Part shown: piece after piece, positions 44,408-52,193 of the stretch
Layout of the letters: every line of letters starts with the position of its first letter
How positions within the stretch are numbered: the first letter of the stretch is position 1
NCBI RefSeq assembly: GCF_018449695.1
Contig: NZ_JAAVUY010000002.1
Span: forward strand, 495,014-559,013
Reading direction: 5' to 3'
DNA from: Bradyrhizobium sp. dw_411
GTDB lineage: Bacteria > Pseudomonadota > Alphaproteobacteria > Rhizobiales > Xanthobacteraceae
Length of the DNA stretch: 64,000 nt
Position numbers and translations under genes: made by a program
Notes under the pieces: model-generated
What the model saw: only the letters and a program-made list of their open reading frames with translations
The model's database searches: none
What the model was told of the DNA's origin: nothing

Positions 44408-44794
44408 ATGGCCGACAAAAGCAACGATCCAGTCGCGCTGTGGCAAAACATGGTCGGCGAGATGGAAAAAGGTTTCAACGCCTTTGCCAATCAGGCGATG
44501 GCGTCGCCGCAATTCAGCAAGGTCGTCAATCAGGTCGGCGGGGCTACGGCGGGCGCGCAGAAGCAGCTCGGCGATCTCATGGAGAAATATCTCGTCAGCA
44601 TGAACCTGCCGAGCCGCTCACAGATGGTCAGCATGGCCGAGCGGCTGCAATCGATCGAGGGGCAGTTGAACGAGATCAAGGCGCTGTTGCATCAGGTGCA
44701 CAGCAATTCCATCACCTCGGAAGGCGGACATGCCGGCGCGCCCAAGCCGCCGCGCACCAAGCGTCCGCCGTCGGCGGACGGGGAACAAAAATGA
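44408..44794 (+). CDS. Small PhaE-like partner of PHA synthase
   Basis: A 128-residue protein, about a third the size of a typical PhaE. The segment MEKYLVSMNLPSRSQMVSMAERLQSIEGQLNEIKALL (about 59-96) matches the conserved C-terminal region of class III PhaE subunits (N-x-P-[ST]-R and a following coiled helix). The N-terminal 55 residues form amphipathic helix, and the last 25 are a charged, proline-rich tail. It overlaps the synthase gene by 4 bp (ATGA). The overall pairing is therefore a minimal PhaE-PhaC. A phasin-like granule role is an alternative. Confidence 0.7.
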   Translation: MADKSNDPVALWQNMVGEMEKGFNAFANQAMASPQFSKVVNQVGGATAGAQKQLGDLMEKYLVSMNLPSRSQMVSMAERLQSIEGQLNEIKALLHQVHSNSITSEGGHAGAPKPPRTKRPPSADGEQK

Positions 44795-45873
44795 ATGCCA
44801 CGCCGGGCATTGATCTGGCCGCGATCCCGGAGCGGATTCAATCCGAAGTGCAGCGCGCGATCCAACGCAGCATCAAGGGCGTCGAATATCTATCGTCGTC
44901 CGGTCCTTCGCTCGGCTCGACGCCGAAAGACATCCTGCATGTGCGCGGCACGATGAATCTCTATCATTACCGGCCGGTCGCGGACGAGATCTATCGCATA
45001 CCGATCCTGATCGTGATGGCGACCACCAACCGTGGCTACATCCTCGATCTGGTGCCGGGCCAGAGCTTCATCGAGTTTCTGTTGAAGCGCGGCTACGACG
45101 TCTACATGCTGGACTGGGCTGCGCCCAAACCCGAAGAGAAATCGCTGCGGATGGAGGACTACGTCCTCGACTTCATCCCGGATTGTGTCCGCCAGGTGCA
45201 ACGCGATTCCGGCGAGACCGATGTCACGGTGATCGGCTATTGCTTCGGCGGCGTGCTGTCGCTGTTGTATGGATCGATCTTTCCCGATGGGCCAATGAAG
45301 AATTTGATCTGCTTCACCACGCCGGTCGATTTTCGCGAGATGAAGCTGTTCCAGAATTTCGCGGACCGCCGCTATTTCGATGTTGACCACCTGATCGACA
45401 GTGTCGGCAACGTGCCGCCCGAGATGATCCTGTCATCCTTCGAGATGCTGCGGCCGGCCTCGCGGGCTGCGAGCCAGGTGCAATTGTGGGAGAACATCTG
45501 GAACGACGAATACGTCAAGTCATACCGGATGTTCGATCGCTGGGCGACCGATACGCTGCCGCTGGCCGGTGAATATTTCCGCACCATCACCCGCGATCTG
45601 ATGTGGGACAACAAGCTCTACAATGACGAAATGTCGGTCGGCGGCCGCAAGGCAGATATTTCGAAGATCAAAGTGCCGATCCTGCATGCGGTCGCCGAGC
45701 ACGACCACATCGTACCCTATGATGCCGCCAAGCCGCTGATCCCCAAGATCGGCTCGGCCGACAAGCAGGAAGTGATCCTCAAGGGCGGCCATGTCAGCCT
45801 GGTCGCCGGCGCCAATGCCATCAAGCGGCTGTGGCCGAAACTGGATTCATGGCTGGGTGAGAGATCGATATGA
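44791..45873 (+). CDS. phaC: Poly(3-hydroxyalkanoate) synthase, class III-like PhaC
   Basis: A 360-residue synthase, the length of class III PhaC (about 355) and far shorter than class I/II (about 560-600). The nucleophile is C151 in the lipase-like box GYCFGGV, the Asp is in VAEHDHIVPYDAA and the His in LKGGHVSLVAG. PTKRGYxxDL-type NRGYILDLVPGQSFIEFLLKRGYDVYMLDW is conserved. It polymerises hydroxyacyl-CoA on the granule surface. ATG 44791 overlaps the PhaE-like stop; the longer frame upstream is a shadow. The GNAT gene starts 4 bp inside its 3' end. Confidence 0.9.
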   Translation: MNATPGIDLAAIPERIQSEVQRAIQRSIKGVEYLSSSGPSLGSTPKDILHVRGTMNLYHYRPVADEIYRIPILIVMATTNRGYILDLVPGQSFIEFLLKRGYDVYMLDWAAPKPEEKSLRMEDYVLDFIPDCVRQVQRDSGETDVTVIGYCFGGVLSLLYGSIFPDGPMKNLICFTTPVDFREMKLFQNFADRRYFDVDHLIDSVGNVPPEMILSSFEMLRPASRAASQVQLWENIWNDEYVKSYRMFDRWATDTLPLAGEYFRTITRDLMWDNKLYNDEMSVGGRKADISKIKVPILHAVAEHDHIVPYDAAKPLIPKIGSADKQEVILKGGHVSLVAGANAIKRLWPKLDSWLGERSI

Positions 45874-46463
45874 GTGAAATCCGTTCCTATCCGCGGCGCG
45901 TGGCGACCGAGGCCGGCGAGATCGAAGTGCGGCTGATGTCGCAGGCCGATGAAGTCGCCGTGCTGGATTTTGCGCGAAAGCTGCCGATGCATGATTTGCT
46001 GTTTCTGCCGCGCGACATCAGCGAGCCCAAGGTGCTGGCGGCCTGGATCAAGGAGATCGAGCGCGGCGCGATCACGAGCCTCCTGGCGGTGAAGGCGGGC
46101 AGGGTGGTGGGATGCGGAACGCTGGTGCGCGATCCCCTGTCATGGTCGCCGCATGTCGGTGAAATCCGCAACGTCGTCGCGACGGAAGTGCGCGGCCAAG
46201 GCGTCGGCCGGGCGCTGACGCAGGAAATCTTTGCCCTCGCTTTAGGCGTCGGCCTCGAAAAGCTGCTTGTGCAAATGACGGTCGATCAAACCGGCGCCAT
46301 CGCGATCTTCGAAGGCCTGGGCTTTAAGGCCGAGGCGCTGTTGCGCGACCATGTGAGGGATAAGGCCGGCAAAAAGCACGATATCGTCGTGCTCGGGCAC
46401 AATGTGGCGCAGGTTCGGGCCCAGATGGAAGCCTATGGGTTGCCGGGCGCTGTGCAGCCCTGA
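45870..46463 (+). CDS. GNAT family N-acetyltransferase
   Basis: A 197-residue acetyltransferase. The acetyl-CoA-binding motif A is VVATEVRGQGVGRALTQEIFALA (Q/RxxGxG/A) at about residues 99-121, followed by motif B IAIFEGLGFKAEALLRDHVRDKAGKKHDIVVLGHNV. The acceptor is unknown. The ATGA overlap with phaC shows a three-gene operon, phaE-like, phaC, GNAT. A role modifying a synthase or granule protein is possible but is only positional inference. Confidence 0.85.
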   Translation: MSEIRSYPRRVATEAGEIEVRLMSQADEVAVLDFARKLPMHDLLFLPRDISEPKVLAAWIKEIERGAITSLLAVKAGRVVGCGTLVRDPLSWSPHVGEIRNVVATEVRGQGVGRALTQEIFALALGVGLEKLLVQMTVDQTGAIAIFEGLGFKAEALLRDHVRDKAGKKHDIVVLGHNVAQVRAQMEAYGLPGAVQP

Positions 46464-46522
46464 AGCAGGGCGTAAGTTCCCTTGCGCTGGTTTACCGGGC
46501 AGATCGCCTAATCAGCGAGCTG

Positions 46523-46568
46523 ATCACGAATTCGTGATATCGCAGTGCAACAAAGATATTGCGACGCA
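46523..46568. promoter_or_regulatory. Palindromes upstream of the phasin gene, candidate PHA-regulator site
   Basis: ATCACGAATTCGTGAT (46523-46538) is a perfect 16-bp palindrome. Twelve bases on, TGCAA and TTGCGACGCA give TGC/GCA half-sites (TGC-GAC-GCA at 46560-46568), which resemble the TGC-rich dyads bound by PhaR repressors in alphaproteobacteria. Both lie about 90-130 bp before the phasin ATG. Confidence 0.45.
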
Positions 46569-46655
46569 CCATTAACTATGGCACAACGATCACGCCCCGG
46601 GCCAAAGCGGACGGGGTGAGCCCATAGCTCAAACCCTGAGGATGGAGAGACCCCA

Positions 46656-47138
46656 ATGACCACCGAGACCCAAGCCAATTCCGTGCTGAACAGCGTCAAG
46701 GAAGCTTTCGCCCCCGTCACCGAAGCGCTCAAGAACCTCCAGAACTTGGAAGTCCCCGAGGCTGCCCGTGAGTTCGTGAAGAAGACCGCCGGCACCGCCA
46801 AGGAGCGCGCCGCTGACCTTCATGCCGGCTCCGAGAAGGTGACTGCTGCGATCGAGACCGCTGCTGCCGGTTCGGTCAGTGAAGCCGCCAAGATCAGCCG
46901 CAATATCCAGCAGGCGATTTATTCGGACACCGAAGCCTTCTTCGCCGGCATCGACAAGCTGGCTTCCGCCAAGTCGATCAACGAAGCGGTTCAGATCCAG
47001 TCCGACCTGCTTCGCGCCAGCGGCGAGACCTTCGTGTCGCGCGCCAAGTCGACCACCGAATATCTCGGCAAGCTCGTCGCCGACGGTGCCAAGACCGCGC
47101 AGGACAACCTCTCCAAGGTCTACACCAAGTCCGCCTGA
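46656..47138 (+). CDS. Phasin family protein
   Basis: A 160-residue helical protein with the Phasin_2-type pattern: PVTEALKNLQNLEVPEAAREFVKKTAGTAKERAADLHAGSEKVTAAIE, then long amphipathic helices without cysteine or tryptophan. Phasins coat PHA granules and set their size and number. It has its own promoter region with palindromes, GGATGGAGAG as ribosome-binding site, and a terminator, so it is expressed separately from the PHA synthase operon just upstream. Codon use is strongly biased to C-ending codons, consistent with high expression. Confidence 0.9.
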   Translation: MTTETQANSVLNSVKEAFAPVTEALKNLQNLEVPEAAREFVKKTAGTAKERAADLHAGSEKVTAAIETAAAGSVSEAAKISRNIQQAIYSDTEAFFAGIDKLASAKSINEAVQIQSDLLRASGETFVSRAKSTTEYLGKLVADGAKTAQDNLSKVYTKSA

Positions 47139-47167
47139 TCGCGGTTAAGCTGACGGCCAGTCATTCA

Positions 47168-47197
47168 AAGGCCCGCGTCATGCGGGCCTTCTTTTTT
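47168..47197 (+). terminator. Rho-independent terminator of the phasin gene
   Basis: AAGGCCCGC and GCGGGCCTT form a nine-pair stem with a GTCAT loop, followed by CTTTTTT. It lies 29 bp after the phasin stop. Confidence 0.92.
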
Positions 47198-47226
47198 GGC
47201 GCGTGCCGCATATAGAGTCTTTCCAC

Positions 47227-47305
47227 CGTCATTCCGGACGACGCGAAGCGGCGATCCGGAATCTCGAGATTCCGGGTTCGTGCTTCGCACGCCCCGGAAT
47301 GACGG
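47227..47305. repeat. Intergenic palindromic repeat, family B copy 2
   Basis: CGTCATTCCGGACG ... CGCCCCGGAATGACGG, with the inner dyad CCGGAATCTCGAGATTCCGG identical to copy 1 at 2524. Confidence 0.88.
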
Positions 47306-47323
47306 CGGAAGGGATGCCGCGCC

Positions 47324-48640
47324 ATGATTGATCCCCACTCCCCGAAAGCCGCCATGACCACGTCAGGCACATTTTCGTTCGCCACATCAGCCGATGCTGC
47401 GCGTGCAGCCGAGCTGCGGCGCGTCAAGCTGCTGGCTATGCTGGTGCTGGCCGGCACGCTGGCGCTGTTCGTGATAGCGAAATTGTTGCTGCCGGCGCAT
47501 CCGGCATTTGGCTTTGTCGCGGCGTTCGCGGAAGCCGCGACGATTGGCGGCTTGGCTGACTGGTATGCGGTCGTGGCGCTGTTTCGTAGGCCTTTGGGAT
47601 TGCCGATCCCGCACACGGCCATCATCCAGAGCAATCAGCACCGCATCGCCGACAAGCTCGGTGAATTCATCGAGGTGCATTTTCTCGAAGCCGTCCCCGT
47701 CGATGCAAGGCTGCGCCAGATCGATTTCGGCTCCTTCATTGCCGACTGGTTGCGCGACCGCAAGCGAAGCGCCGATCTCGCCCGCTTCACGCTGCGTCTG
47801 TTGCCCGAGGCGGTATCGGCCACTGAAAATTCGGGCTTGATGACCTTCATCACCCGGCGCATCGCCACGCAATTGCAGTCGATTGATCTGGCGCCGCTTG
47901 CGGCCGGCACGCTGCGCGCGTTCGTGGCCGAGGGCCGGCATCAGGGCTTGCTCGACGACATCCTGCGCGGGGTGCATCAATCGCTGACCCAGCCCGAAAC
48001 CATGGCGATGATCCGCGAGAAAATCCGCGGTGAGTTGCCGACGCTTTTAAAACTCTATCGCGCCGACAAATTCCTGGTGAACAAGATCGTGGCGTCCGCG
48101 ACTTCGTTCTTTGAAGAAGTCCGCAATGATCCGGCGCATCCGTTCCGCGGCGAATTCGATCGCATGGTGCTGTCGTTCGTGGACCGGCTCGGCAGCGATC
48201 CGGCCTATGTCGATCGCATCGACAGCCTGAAGCGCGACCTCTTGGCGCGTCCTGAACTCGGCGATCTCGCGCGCAATATCTGGTCGAATACGCGCAGCTT
48301 TATCGAACGCAGCGCCAGCGGCGAAACGCAGGTGCTGCAGCATTATCTGGCGCGCATGTTCGTGGAGGCCGGCGAGGCGCTCGCGGGCGATGCCGAATTG
48401 CGTTCGGAAATTAACAAGGGCCTCGTCGCGGTGCTCGGCAGTTTCATCGCGGACCAGAAAAGCGGCGTGTCAGGATTCATCGCCGATCAGGTCAAATCCT
48501 GGGACATGGGGCAGTTGATTTCGCTGATTGAAATCAACATCGGCAGGGATCTGCAATACATCCGTTTCAACGGTTCGCTGATCGGCGGGCTTGCCGGATT
48601 GGCGCTCTATACGGGAGAATATTTGCTGCGATGGCTGTGA
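47324..48640 (+). CDS. DUF445 family membrane protein
   Basis: A 438-residue protein of DUF445 (YjiN-like). Two hydrophobic helices near the N-terminus (KLLAMLVLAGTLALFVIAKLLL and a second ending at GGLADWYAVVALFRRPLGLPIPHTAIIQ, a family hallmark) and a C-terminal helix (FNGSLIGGLAGLALYTGEYLL) flank a long helical soluble region (about 110-400). The function is unknown; an envelope or junction role has been proposed for relatives. GGAAGGGA precedes ATG 47324; ATG 47354 is an alternative start. Stands alone between a repeat and a 191-bp gap. Confidence 0.88.
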   Translation: MIDPHSPKAAMTTSGTFSFATSADAARAAELRRVKLLAMLVLAGTLALFVIAKLLLPAHPAFGFVAAFAEAATIGGLADWYAVVALFRRPLGLPIPHTAIIQSNQHRIADKLGEFIEVHFLEAVPVDARLRQIDFGSFIADWLRDRKRSADLARFTLRLLPEAVSATENSGLMTFITRRIATQLQSIDLAPLAAGTLRAFVAEGRHQGLLDDILRGVHQSLTQPETMAMIREKIRGELPTLLKLYRADKFLVNKIVASATSFFEEVRNDPAHPFRGEFDRMVLSFVDRLGSDPAYVDRIDSLKRDLLARPELGDLARNIWSNTRSFIERSASGETQVLQHYLARMFVEAGEALAGDAELRSEINKGLVAVLGSFIADQKSGVSGFIADQVKSWDMGQLISLIEINIGRDLQYIRFNGSLIGGLAGLALYTGEYLLRWL

Positions 48641-48831
48641 CTTTTAGATCACTGCGCATGTTTTAAATGTGGGGACCTATTGTCCCGTCTGATGTCACCA
48701 GCTTGAATGCTGGAATCAGCGTCTTAACTTGATCCAGAATTGTTGCGTTGCGGAACGATTATCCGGCTTTTGCGTCGTACTATTGATCCATTGGGCCGCC
48801 CGTCAGAGGCCGGCTTTGAAGAGGAAACACG

Positions 48832-49602
48832 ATGTCCGCTACAGCCCAGACGCTGCGCCCGCCGTCCAGAACCCTGATGTTGCTGGAAGGACGGGCGTTT
48901 CATGAACTCGGTGCTTTTCTCGGCGCATTGCCGCTGCTCAGCCTTGCGCCGAAGGGCGACGGTCATCCCGTGCTGGTGCTGCCCGGGCTTGTCGCTTCGG
49001 ACACCTCGACGCGCCCGCTGCGCAGCTTCCTGAAGAGCCGTGACTATGCCGTCAGCGGCTGGCGTCAGGGCCGCAATCTCGGCCTGCGCGACGGCGTGCA
49101 GCATGCGATGGTCGATCTGGTGCGCGAACTCAGCGATGCGCATGGCCGCAAGATCAGTCTGGTCGGCTGGAGCCTCGGCGGTCTCTATGCGCGACAGCTC
49201 GCCAAGATGATGCCCGAACGCGTGCGCTCGGTGATCACGCTCGGCAGTCCGTTTGCCGGTGATCCCAAAGCGACCAATGCCTGGCGCGTCTATGAATTGG
49301 CGAGCGGCCGACGCGCCGATGAAGAGGATGCCCGGTTCGGTGGATCGCTGTCCGAAACCCCGCCGGTACCGACCACCGCGATCTTCAGCCGTACCGACGG
49401 CATCTGCGCGTGGCAGGGCTGCATGGAAAAGCCGTCGGCGCTGTCAGAAAATATCGAAGTCGAGAGCAGCCATTGCGGCATGGGCCATCACCCCGCGGTG
49501 GTCTATGCGGTGGCGGAACGTCTGGCTCAGCCCGAAGGCGAATGGGCCCCGTTCGATCGCAGCGGTTGGCGCAGCCTCGTGTATCCGGATCCGACTAGAT
49601 AA
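48832..49602 (+). CDS. Alpha/beta hydrolase, esterase/lipase-like (copy 2)
   Basis: A 256-residue hydrolase with S114 in VGWSLGGLYARQLA. It shares with the copy at 35811 the blocks PKGDGHPVL-LPG-ASD, GRN-G, GRK-S-VGWSLGG-YAR, VR-V-TLGSPFA-D--ATNA-R-YE and SRTDG, so the two are paralogues. SRTDGICAWQG and SSHCGMGHHPAVVYAVAERLAQPEG place the Asp and His. AAGAGGAAAC precedes the ATG. No DUF6489 partner is found with this copy, in contrast to copy 1. Confidence 0.85.
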   Translation: MSATAQTLRPPSRTLMLLEGRAFHELGAFLGALPLLSLAPKGDGHPVLVLPGLVASDTSTRPLRSFLKSRDYAVSGWRQGRNLGLRDGVQHAMVDLVRELSDAHGRKISLVGWSLGGLYARQLAKMMPERVRSVITLGSPFAGDPKATNAWRVYELASGRRADEEDARFGGSLSETPPVPTTAIFSRTDGICAWQGCMEKPSALSENIEVESSHCGMGHHPAVVYAVAERLAQPEGEWAPFDRSGWRSLVYPDPTR

Positions 49603-49613
49603 AGTTGGCGCTG

Positions 49614-49738
49614 CTTCATCCTTCGAGACGGCCGCTTCGCGGCCTCCTCAGGATGAGGTCCTGGAGGATGCCCCTCAGAAGAAGGTTCGAGAACCCTCAT
49701 GGTGAGGAGCGCGACTTCGCGCGTCTCGAACCATGAGG
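49614..49738. repeat. Intergenic repeat, family C copy 3
   Basis: CTTCATCCTTCGAGACGGCCGC ... CCTCAGGATGAGG ... CCTCATGGTGAGGAGCGCG ... CGCGTCTCGAACCATGAGG. Opposite orientation of some blocks relative to copies 1 and 2; the outer TTCGAGACG and CGTCTCGAA arms are kept. Confidence 0.75.
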
Positions 49739-49790
49739 CCCCGACAGACGAACGTTGTCGCCACTCCGCAAATCGCGCTATGCGTTACGC

Positions 49791-50657
49791 ATGGCGCATC
49801 CGCTTGCCGGCATTATTGATCAGCTCAAGCGCGAACCCTCGCGCACCGGCTCCATTGTCATCACCGTGTTCGGCGACGCCATCGTGCCGCGCGGCGGTTC
49901 GGTCTGGCTCGGCACGCTCCTGGAGTTTTTCGCGACCATCGACATCGACAGCGGCGTGGTGCGCACCGCGATGTCGCGGCTCGCCGCCGATGGCTGGCTC
50001 GAGCGCCACAAAGTCGGCCGCAACAGTTTCTACCGGCTGGTCAAGAAGGGACGGCAAACCTTCGATGCCGCGACACGACACATCTACGATCCGCAACCGT
50101 CCGACTGGACCGGCCGCTTTGAACTGCTGCTGATCGGCAAAGCCGAGGATCGCGACGCCGCGCGCGAGCCGCTGAAAAATGCCGGCTTCGGTACGCCGTT
50201 GCCCGGTGTGTGGGTCGCGCCTTCTGGCGCTCCGATTCCGGAAGAGGCTTCATCCGCGATCCGGCTGGAAGTTTCCGCCGAGGACGACAGCGGGCGGCGT
50301 TTGCTCAGCGAAAGCTGGCCGCTCGATCGCACCGCCGATGCCTATCTGAAATTCATGAAAACCTTTGAGCCGTTGAGGGGCTGGATCGGCCGTGGCGAAA
50401 CCCTCGCGGATACCGAGGCCTTCACCGCGCGAATCCTGCTGATCCACCACTACCGGCGCGTGGTGCTGCGCGATCCCTTGCTGCCGCCCCCATTACTGCC
50501 GGCGGATTGGCCCGGCAGGGCCGCCCGCCAGCTTTGCGGCGAAATCTATCGCGGGCTGCTTCCGGCATCCGAACAATGGCTTGACCGCAATGCCAGCAAC
50601 GAAAAAGGCCCGCTGCCGGCCGCCGGTGTGGAACTCGTGCGCCGGTTCGGCGACTGA
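49791..50657 (+). CDS. paaX: PaaX-type repressor of phenylacetate degradation
   Basis: A 288-residue GntR-like winged-helix regulator. The N-terminal domain (about 3-90: GSIVITVFGDAIVPRGGSVWLGTLLEFFATIDIDSGVVRTAMSRLAADGWLERHKVGRNSFYRL) and the PaaX C-terminal domain (LLIHHYRRVVLRDPLLPPPLLPADWPGRAARQL) are both clear. In E. coli the effector is phenylacetyl-CoA, which releases repression. A TTG start at 49755 is possible, but ATG 49791 begins the conserved part. It lies directly upstream of paaA, with AT-rich repeats between that may be its operator. Confidence 0.92.
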   Translation: MAHPLAGIIDQLKREPSRTGSIVITVFGDAIVPRGGSVWLGTLLEFFATIDIDSGVVRTAMSRLAADGWLERHKVGRNSFYRLVKKGRQTFDAATRHIYDPQPSDWTGRFELLLIGKAEDRDAAREPLKNAGFGTPLPGVWVAPSGAPIPEEASSAIRLEVSAEDDSGRRLLSESWPLDRTADAYLKFMKTFEPLRGWIGRGETLADTEAFTARILLIHHYRRVVLRDPLLPPPLLPADWPGRAARQLCGEIYRGLLPASEQWLDRNASNEKGPLPAAGVELVRRFGD

Positions 50658-50660
50658 CAT

Positions 50661-50699
50661 TATGTTACAAAAATAACTTGTATTTCTCTTTTTATGTTA
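50661..50699 (+). promoter_or_regulatory. AT-rich paaA promoter region with repeated TATGTTA
   Basis: TATGTTA occurs at 50661-50667 and again at 50693-50699, 32 bp apart (about three helical turns), and GTTA-N6-TAAC (50664-50677) is a dyad. The stretch is markedly AT-rich against its surroundings. It probably holds the paa promoter and the PaaX operator; AGGGAGG at 50717-50723 is the paaA ribosome-binding site. Confidence 0.5.
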
Positions 50700-50729
50700 T
50701 ATTTTGATCTCGTTCTAGGGAGGTCGGCC

Positions 50730-51713
50730 GTGTACACCCAAGCGCTCAACGCGTCGGATGCCGAAGACCGCTATATCGAGGACGCCGATCGCTCGGCGCA
50801 GTTTCAGGCGCGCATCGACGCCGACGATCGCATCGAGCCGAATGACTGGATGCCGGCGGCCTATCGCAAGACACTGACCCGGCAGATTTCGCAACACGCG
50901 CATTCCGAAATTGTCGGCATGCTGCCGGAGGGCAACTGGATCACCCGCGCGCCGTCACTGCGCCGCAAGGCGGCCTTGCTCGCCAAAGTGCAGGACGAAT
51001 GCGGTCACGGGCTTTATCTGTACGCCGCCGCCGAGACGCTCGGCACCTCGCGTGAAGAGCTGGTCGACCTGATGCTGTCAGGCAAAGCCAAATATTCCTC
51101 GATCTTCAATTACCCGACGCTGACCTGGGCCGACATCGGTGTGATCGGCTGGCTGGTCGATGGCGCGGCGATCATGAACCAGATTCCACTGTGCCGGTGT
51201 TCCTATGGCCCCTATGCCCGCGCGATGATCCGCGTCTGCAAGGAGGAATCCTTTCACCAGCGGCAGGGTTTTGAGATCATGCTGACGCTGGCGCGTGGAT
51301 CCGAGGAGCAGAAGGCGATGGCGCAAAGCGCGCTCGATCGCTGGTGGTGGCCGGTGCTGATGATGTTCGGGCCGCCCGACAAGGTGAGCCAGCACAGCGA
51401 CACCTCGACCAAATGGAAGATCAAGCGCTTCTCCAACGATGAGCTGCGGCAGAAATTCGTCGATGCCACGGTGCCACAGGCGTATTATCTGGGTCTTACG
51501 ATTCCCGATCCCGGCATGAAGCAGAACGAATCCGGGAATTGGGAGTACAGCGCGATCGACTGGAGCGAGTTCAATGCGGTGCTGGCCGGCAACGGCCCAT
51601 GCAACCGCGATCGTCTCGCGGCGCGGCGCAAGGCGCATGATGAAGGCTCCTGGGTGCGCGAGGCCGCGCAGGCCTATGCTGAGAAACGCAAGAGCCGCAA
51701 GGCCGCGGCATAA
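50730..51713 (+). CDS. paaA: 1,2-phenylacetyl-CoA epoxidase subunit PaaA
   Basis: A 327-residue catalytic subunit of the di-iron multicomponent monooxygenase that converts phenylacetyl-CoA to the ring 1,2-epoxide. The ferritin-like helices carry carboxylate/histidine ligands: [18 protein letters not shown] and [15 protein letters not shown] (ExxH). [20 protein letters not shown] is the conserved entry segment. GTG 50730 follows AGGGAGG at 5-6 bp; the earlier ATG would start in the promoter. It works with PaaC (structural), PaaB (bridge) and PaaE (reductase). Confidence 0.95.
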   Translation: MYTQALNASDAEDRYIEDADRSAQFQARIDADDRIEPNDWMPAAYRKTLTRQISQHAHSEIVGMLPEGNWITRAPSLRRKAALLAKVQDECGHGLYLYAAAETLGTSREELVDLMLSGKAKYSSIFNYPTLTWADIGVIGWLVDGAAIMNQIPLCRCSYGPYARAMIRVCKEESFHQRQGFEIMLTLARGSEEQKAMAQSALDRWWWPVLMMFGPPDKVSQHSDTSTKWKIKRFSNDELRQKFVDATVPQAYYLGLTIPDPGMKQNESGNWEYSAIDWSEFNAVLAGNGPCNRDRLAARRKAHDEGSWVREAAQAYAEKRKSRKAAA

Positions 51714-51747
51714 GCCGCAAAATTTATAAAAATATAGGGAGCCCAGA

Positions 51748-52035
51748 ATGGCCACGCCGAATACGCAATTGTGGGAGGTCTTTATCCGTAGCCGAAACGG
51801 CCTCGCGCATAAACACGTCGGCTCGTTGCACGCCGCCGATACGACGCTGGCGCTGCAGGCTGCGCGCGATATCTACACCCGGCGCGGCGAGGGGTTGTCG
51901 ATCTGGGTGGTGCCCTCGAACGCGATCACCGCTTCCGATCCGTCAGAGAAGGGCATGATGTTCGAACCCGCGGAATCCAAGATCTATCGCCATCCGACGT
52001 TTTATGATGTGCCGGATGAAGTAGGGCATATGTGA
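51748..52035 (+). CDS. paaB: 1,2-phenylacetyl-CoA epoxidase subunit PaaB
   Basis: A 95-residue small subunit, full family length. LWEVFIRSRNGLAHKHVGSLHAADTTLALQAARDIYTRRGEGLSIWVVPSNAI is diagnostic. It joins PaaAC heterodimers in the complex. TAGGGAG precedes the ATG. It is followed by a short CCCTCA-TGG-TGAGGG stem and a family A repeat, so 158 bp separate it from paaC inside the operon. Confidence 0.95.
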   Translation: MATPNTQLWEVFIRSRNGLAHKHVGSLHAADTTLALQAARDIYTRRGEGLSIWVVPSNAITASDPSEKGMMFEPAESKIYRHPTFYDVPDEVGHM

Positions 52036-52043
52036 TTGTTGAT

Positions 52044-52058
52044 CCCTCATGGTGAGGG
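52044..52058 (+). promoter_or_regulatory. Small hairpin after paaB
   Basis: CCCTCA-TGG-TGAGGG is a perfect six-pair stem just after the paaB stop. It matches the central block of family C repeats and may be a fragment of one. Confidence 0.5.
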
Positions 52059-52076
52059 TGTTCCAAATTTTCGAAA

Positions 52077-52163
52077 CGTCATTGCGAGCGCAGCGAAGCA
52101 ATCCATCGCTCAAGAAAAAAAGAAAGAATGGATTGCTTCGTCGCTTCGCTCCTCGCAATGACG
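52077..52163. repeat. Intergenic palindromic repeat, family A copy 4, inside the paa operon
   Basis: CGTCATTGCGAGCGCAGCGAAGC ... GCTCCTCGCAATGACG with inner GCAATCCAT/ATGGATTGC arms. It interrupts paaB and paaC, which are tightly packed in most paa operons. Confidence 0.88.
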
Positions 52164-52193
52164 AAACACTGTTAGCGCATTAGGTTCATCGAA

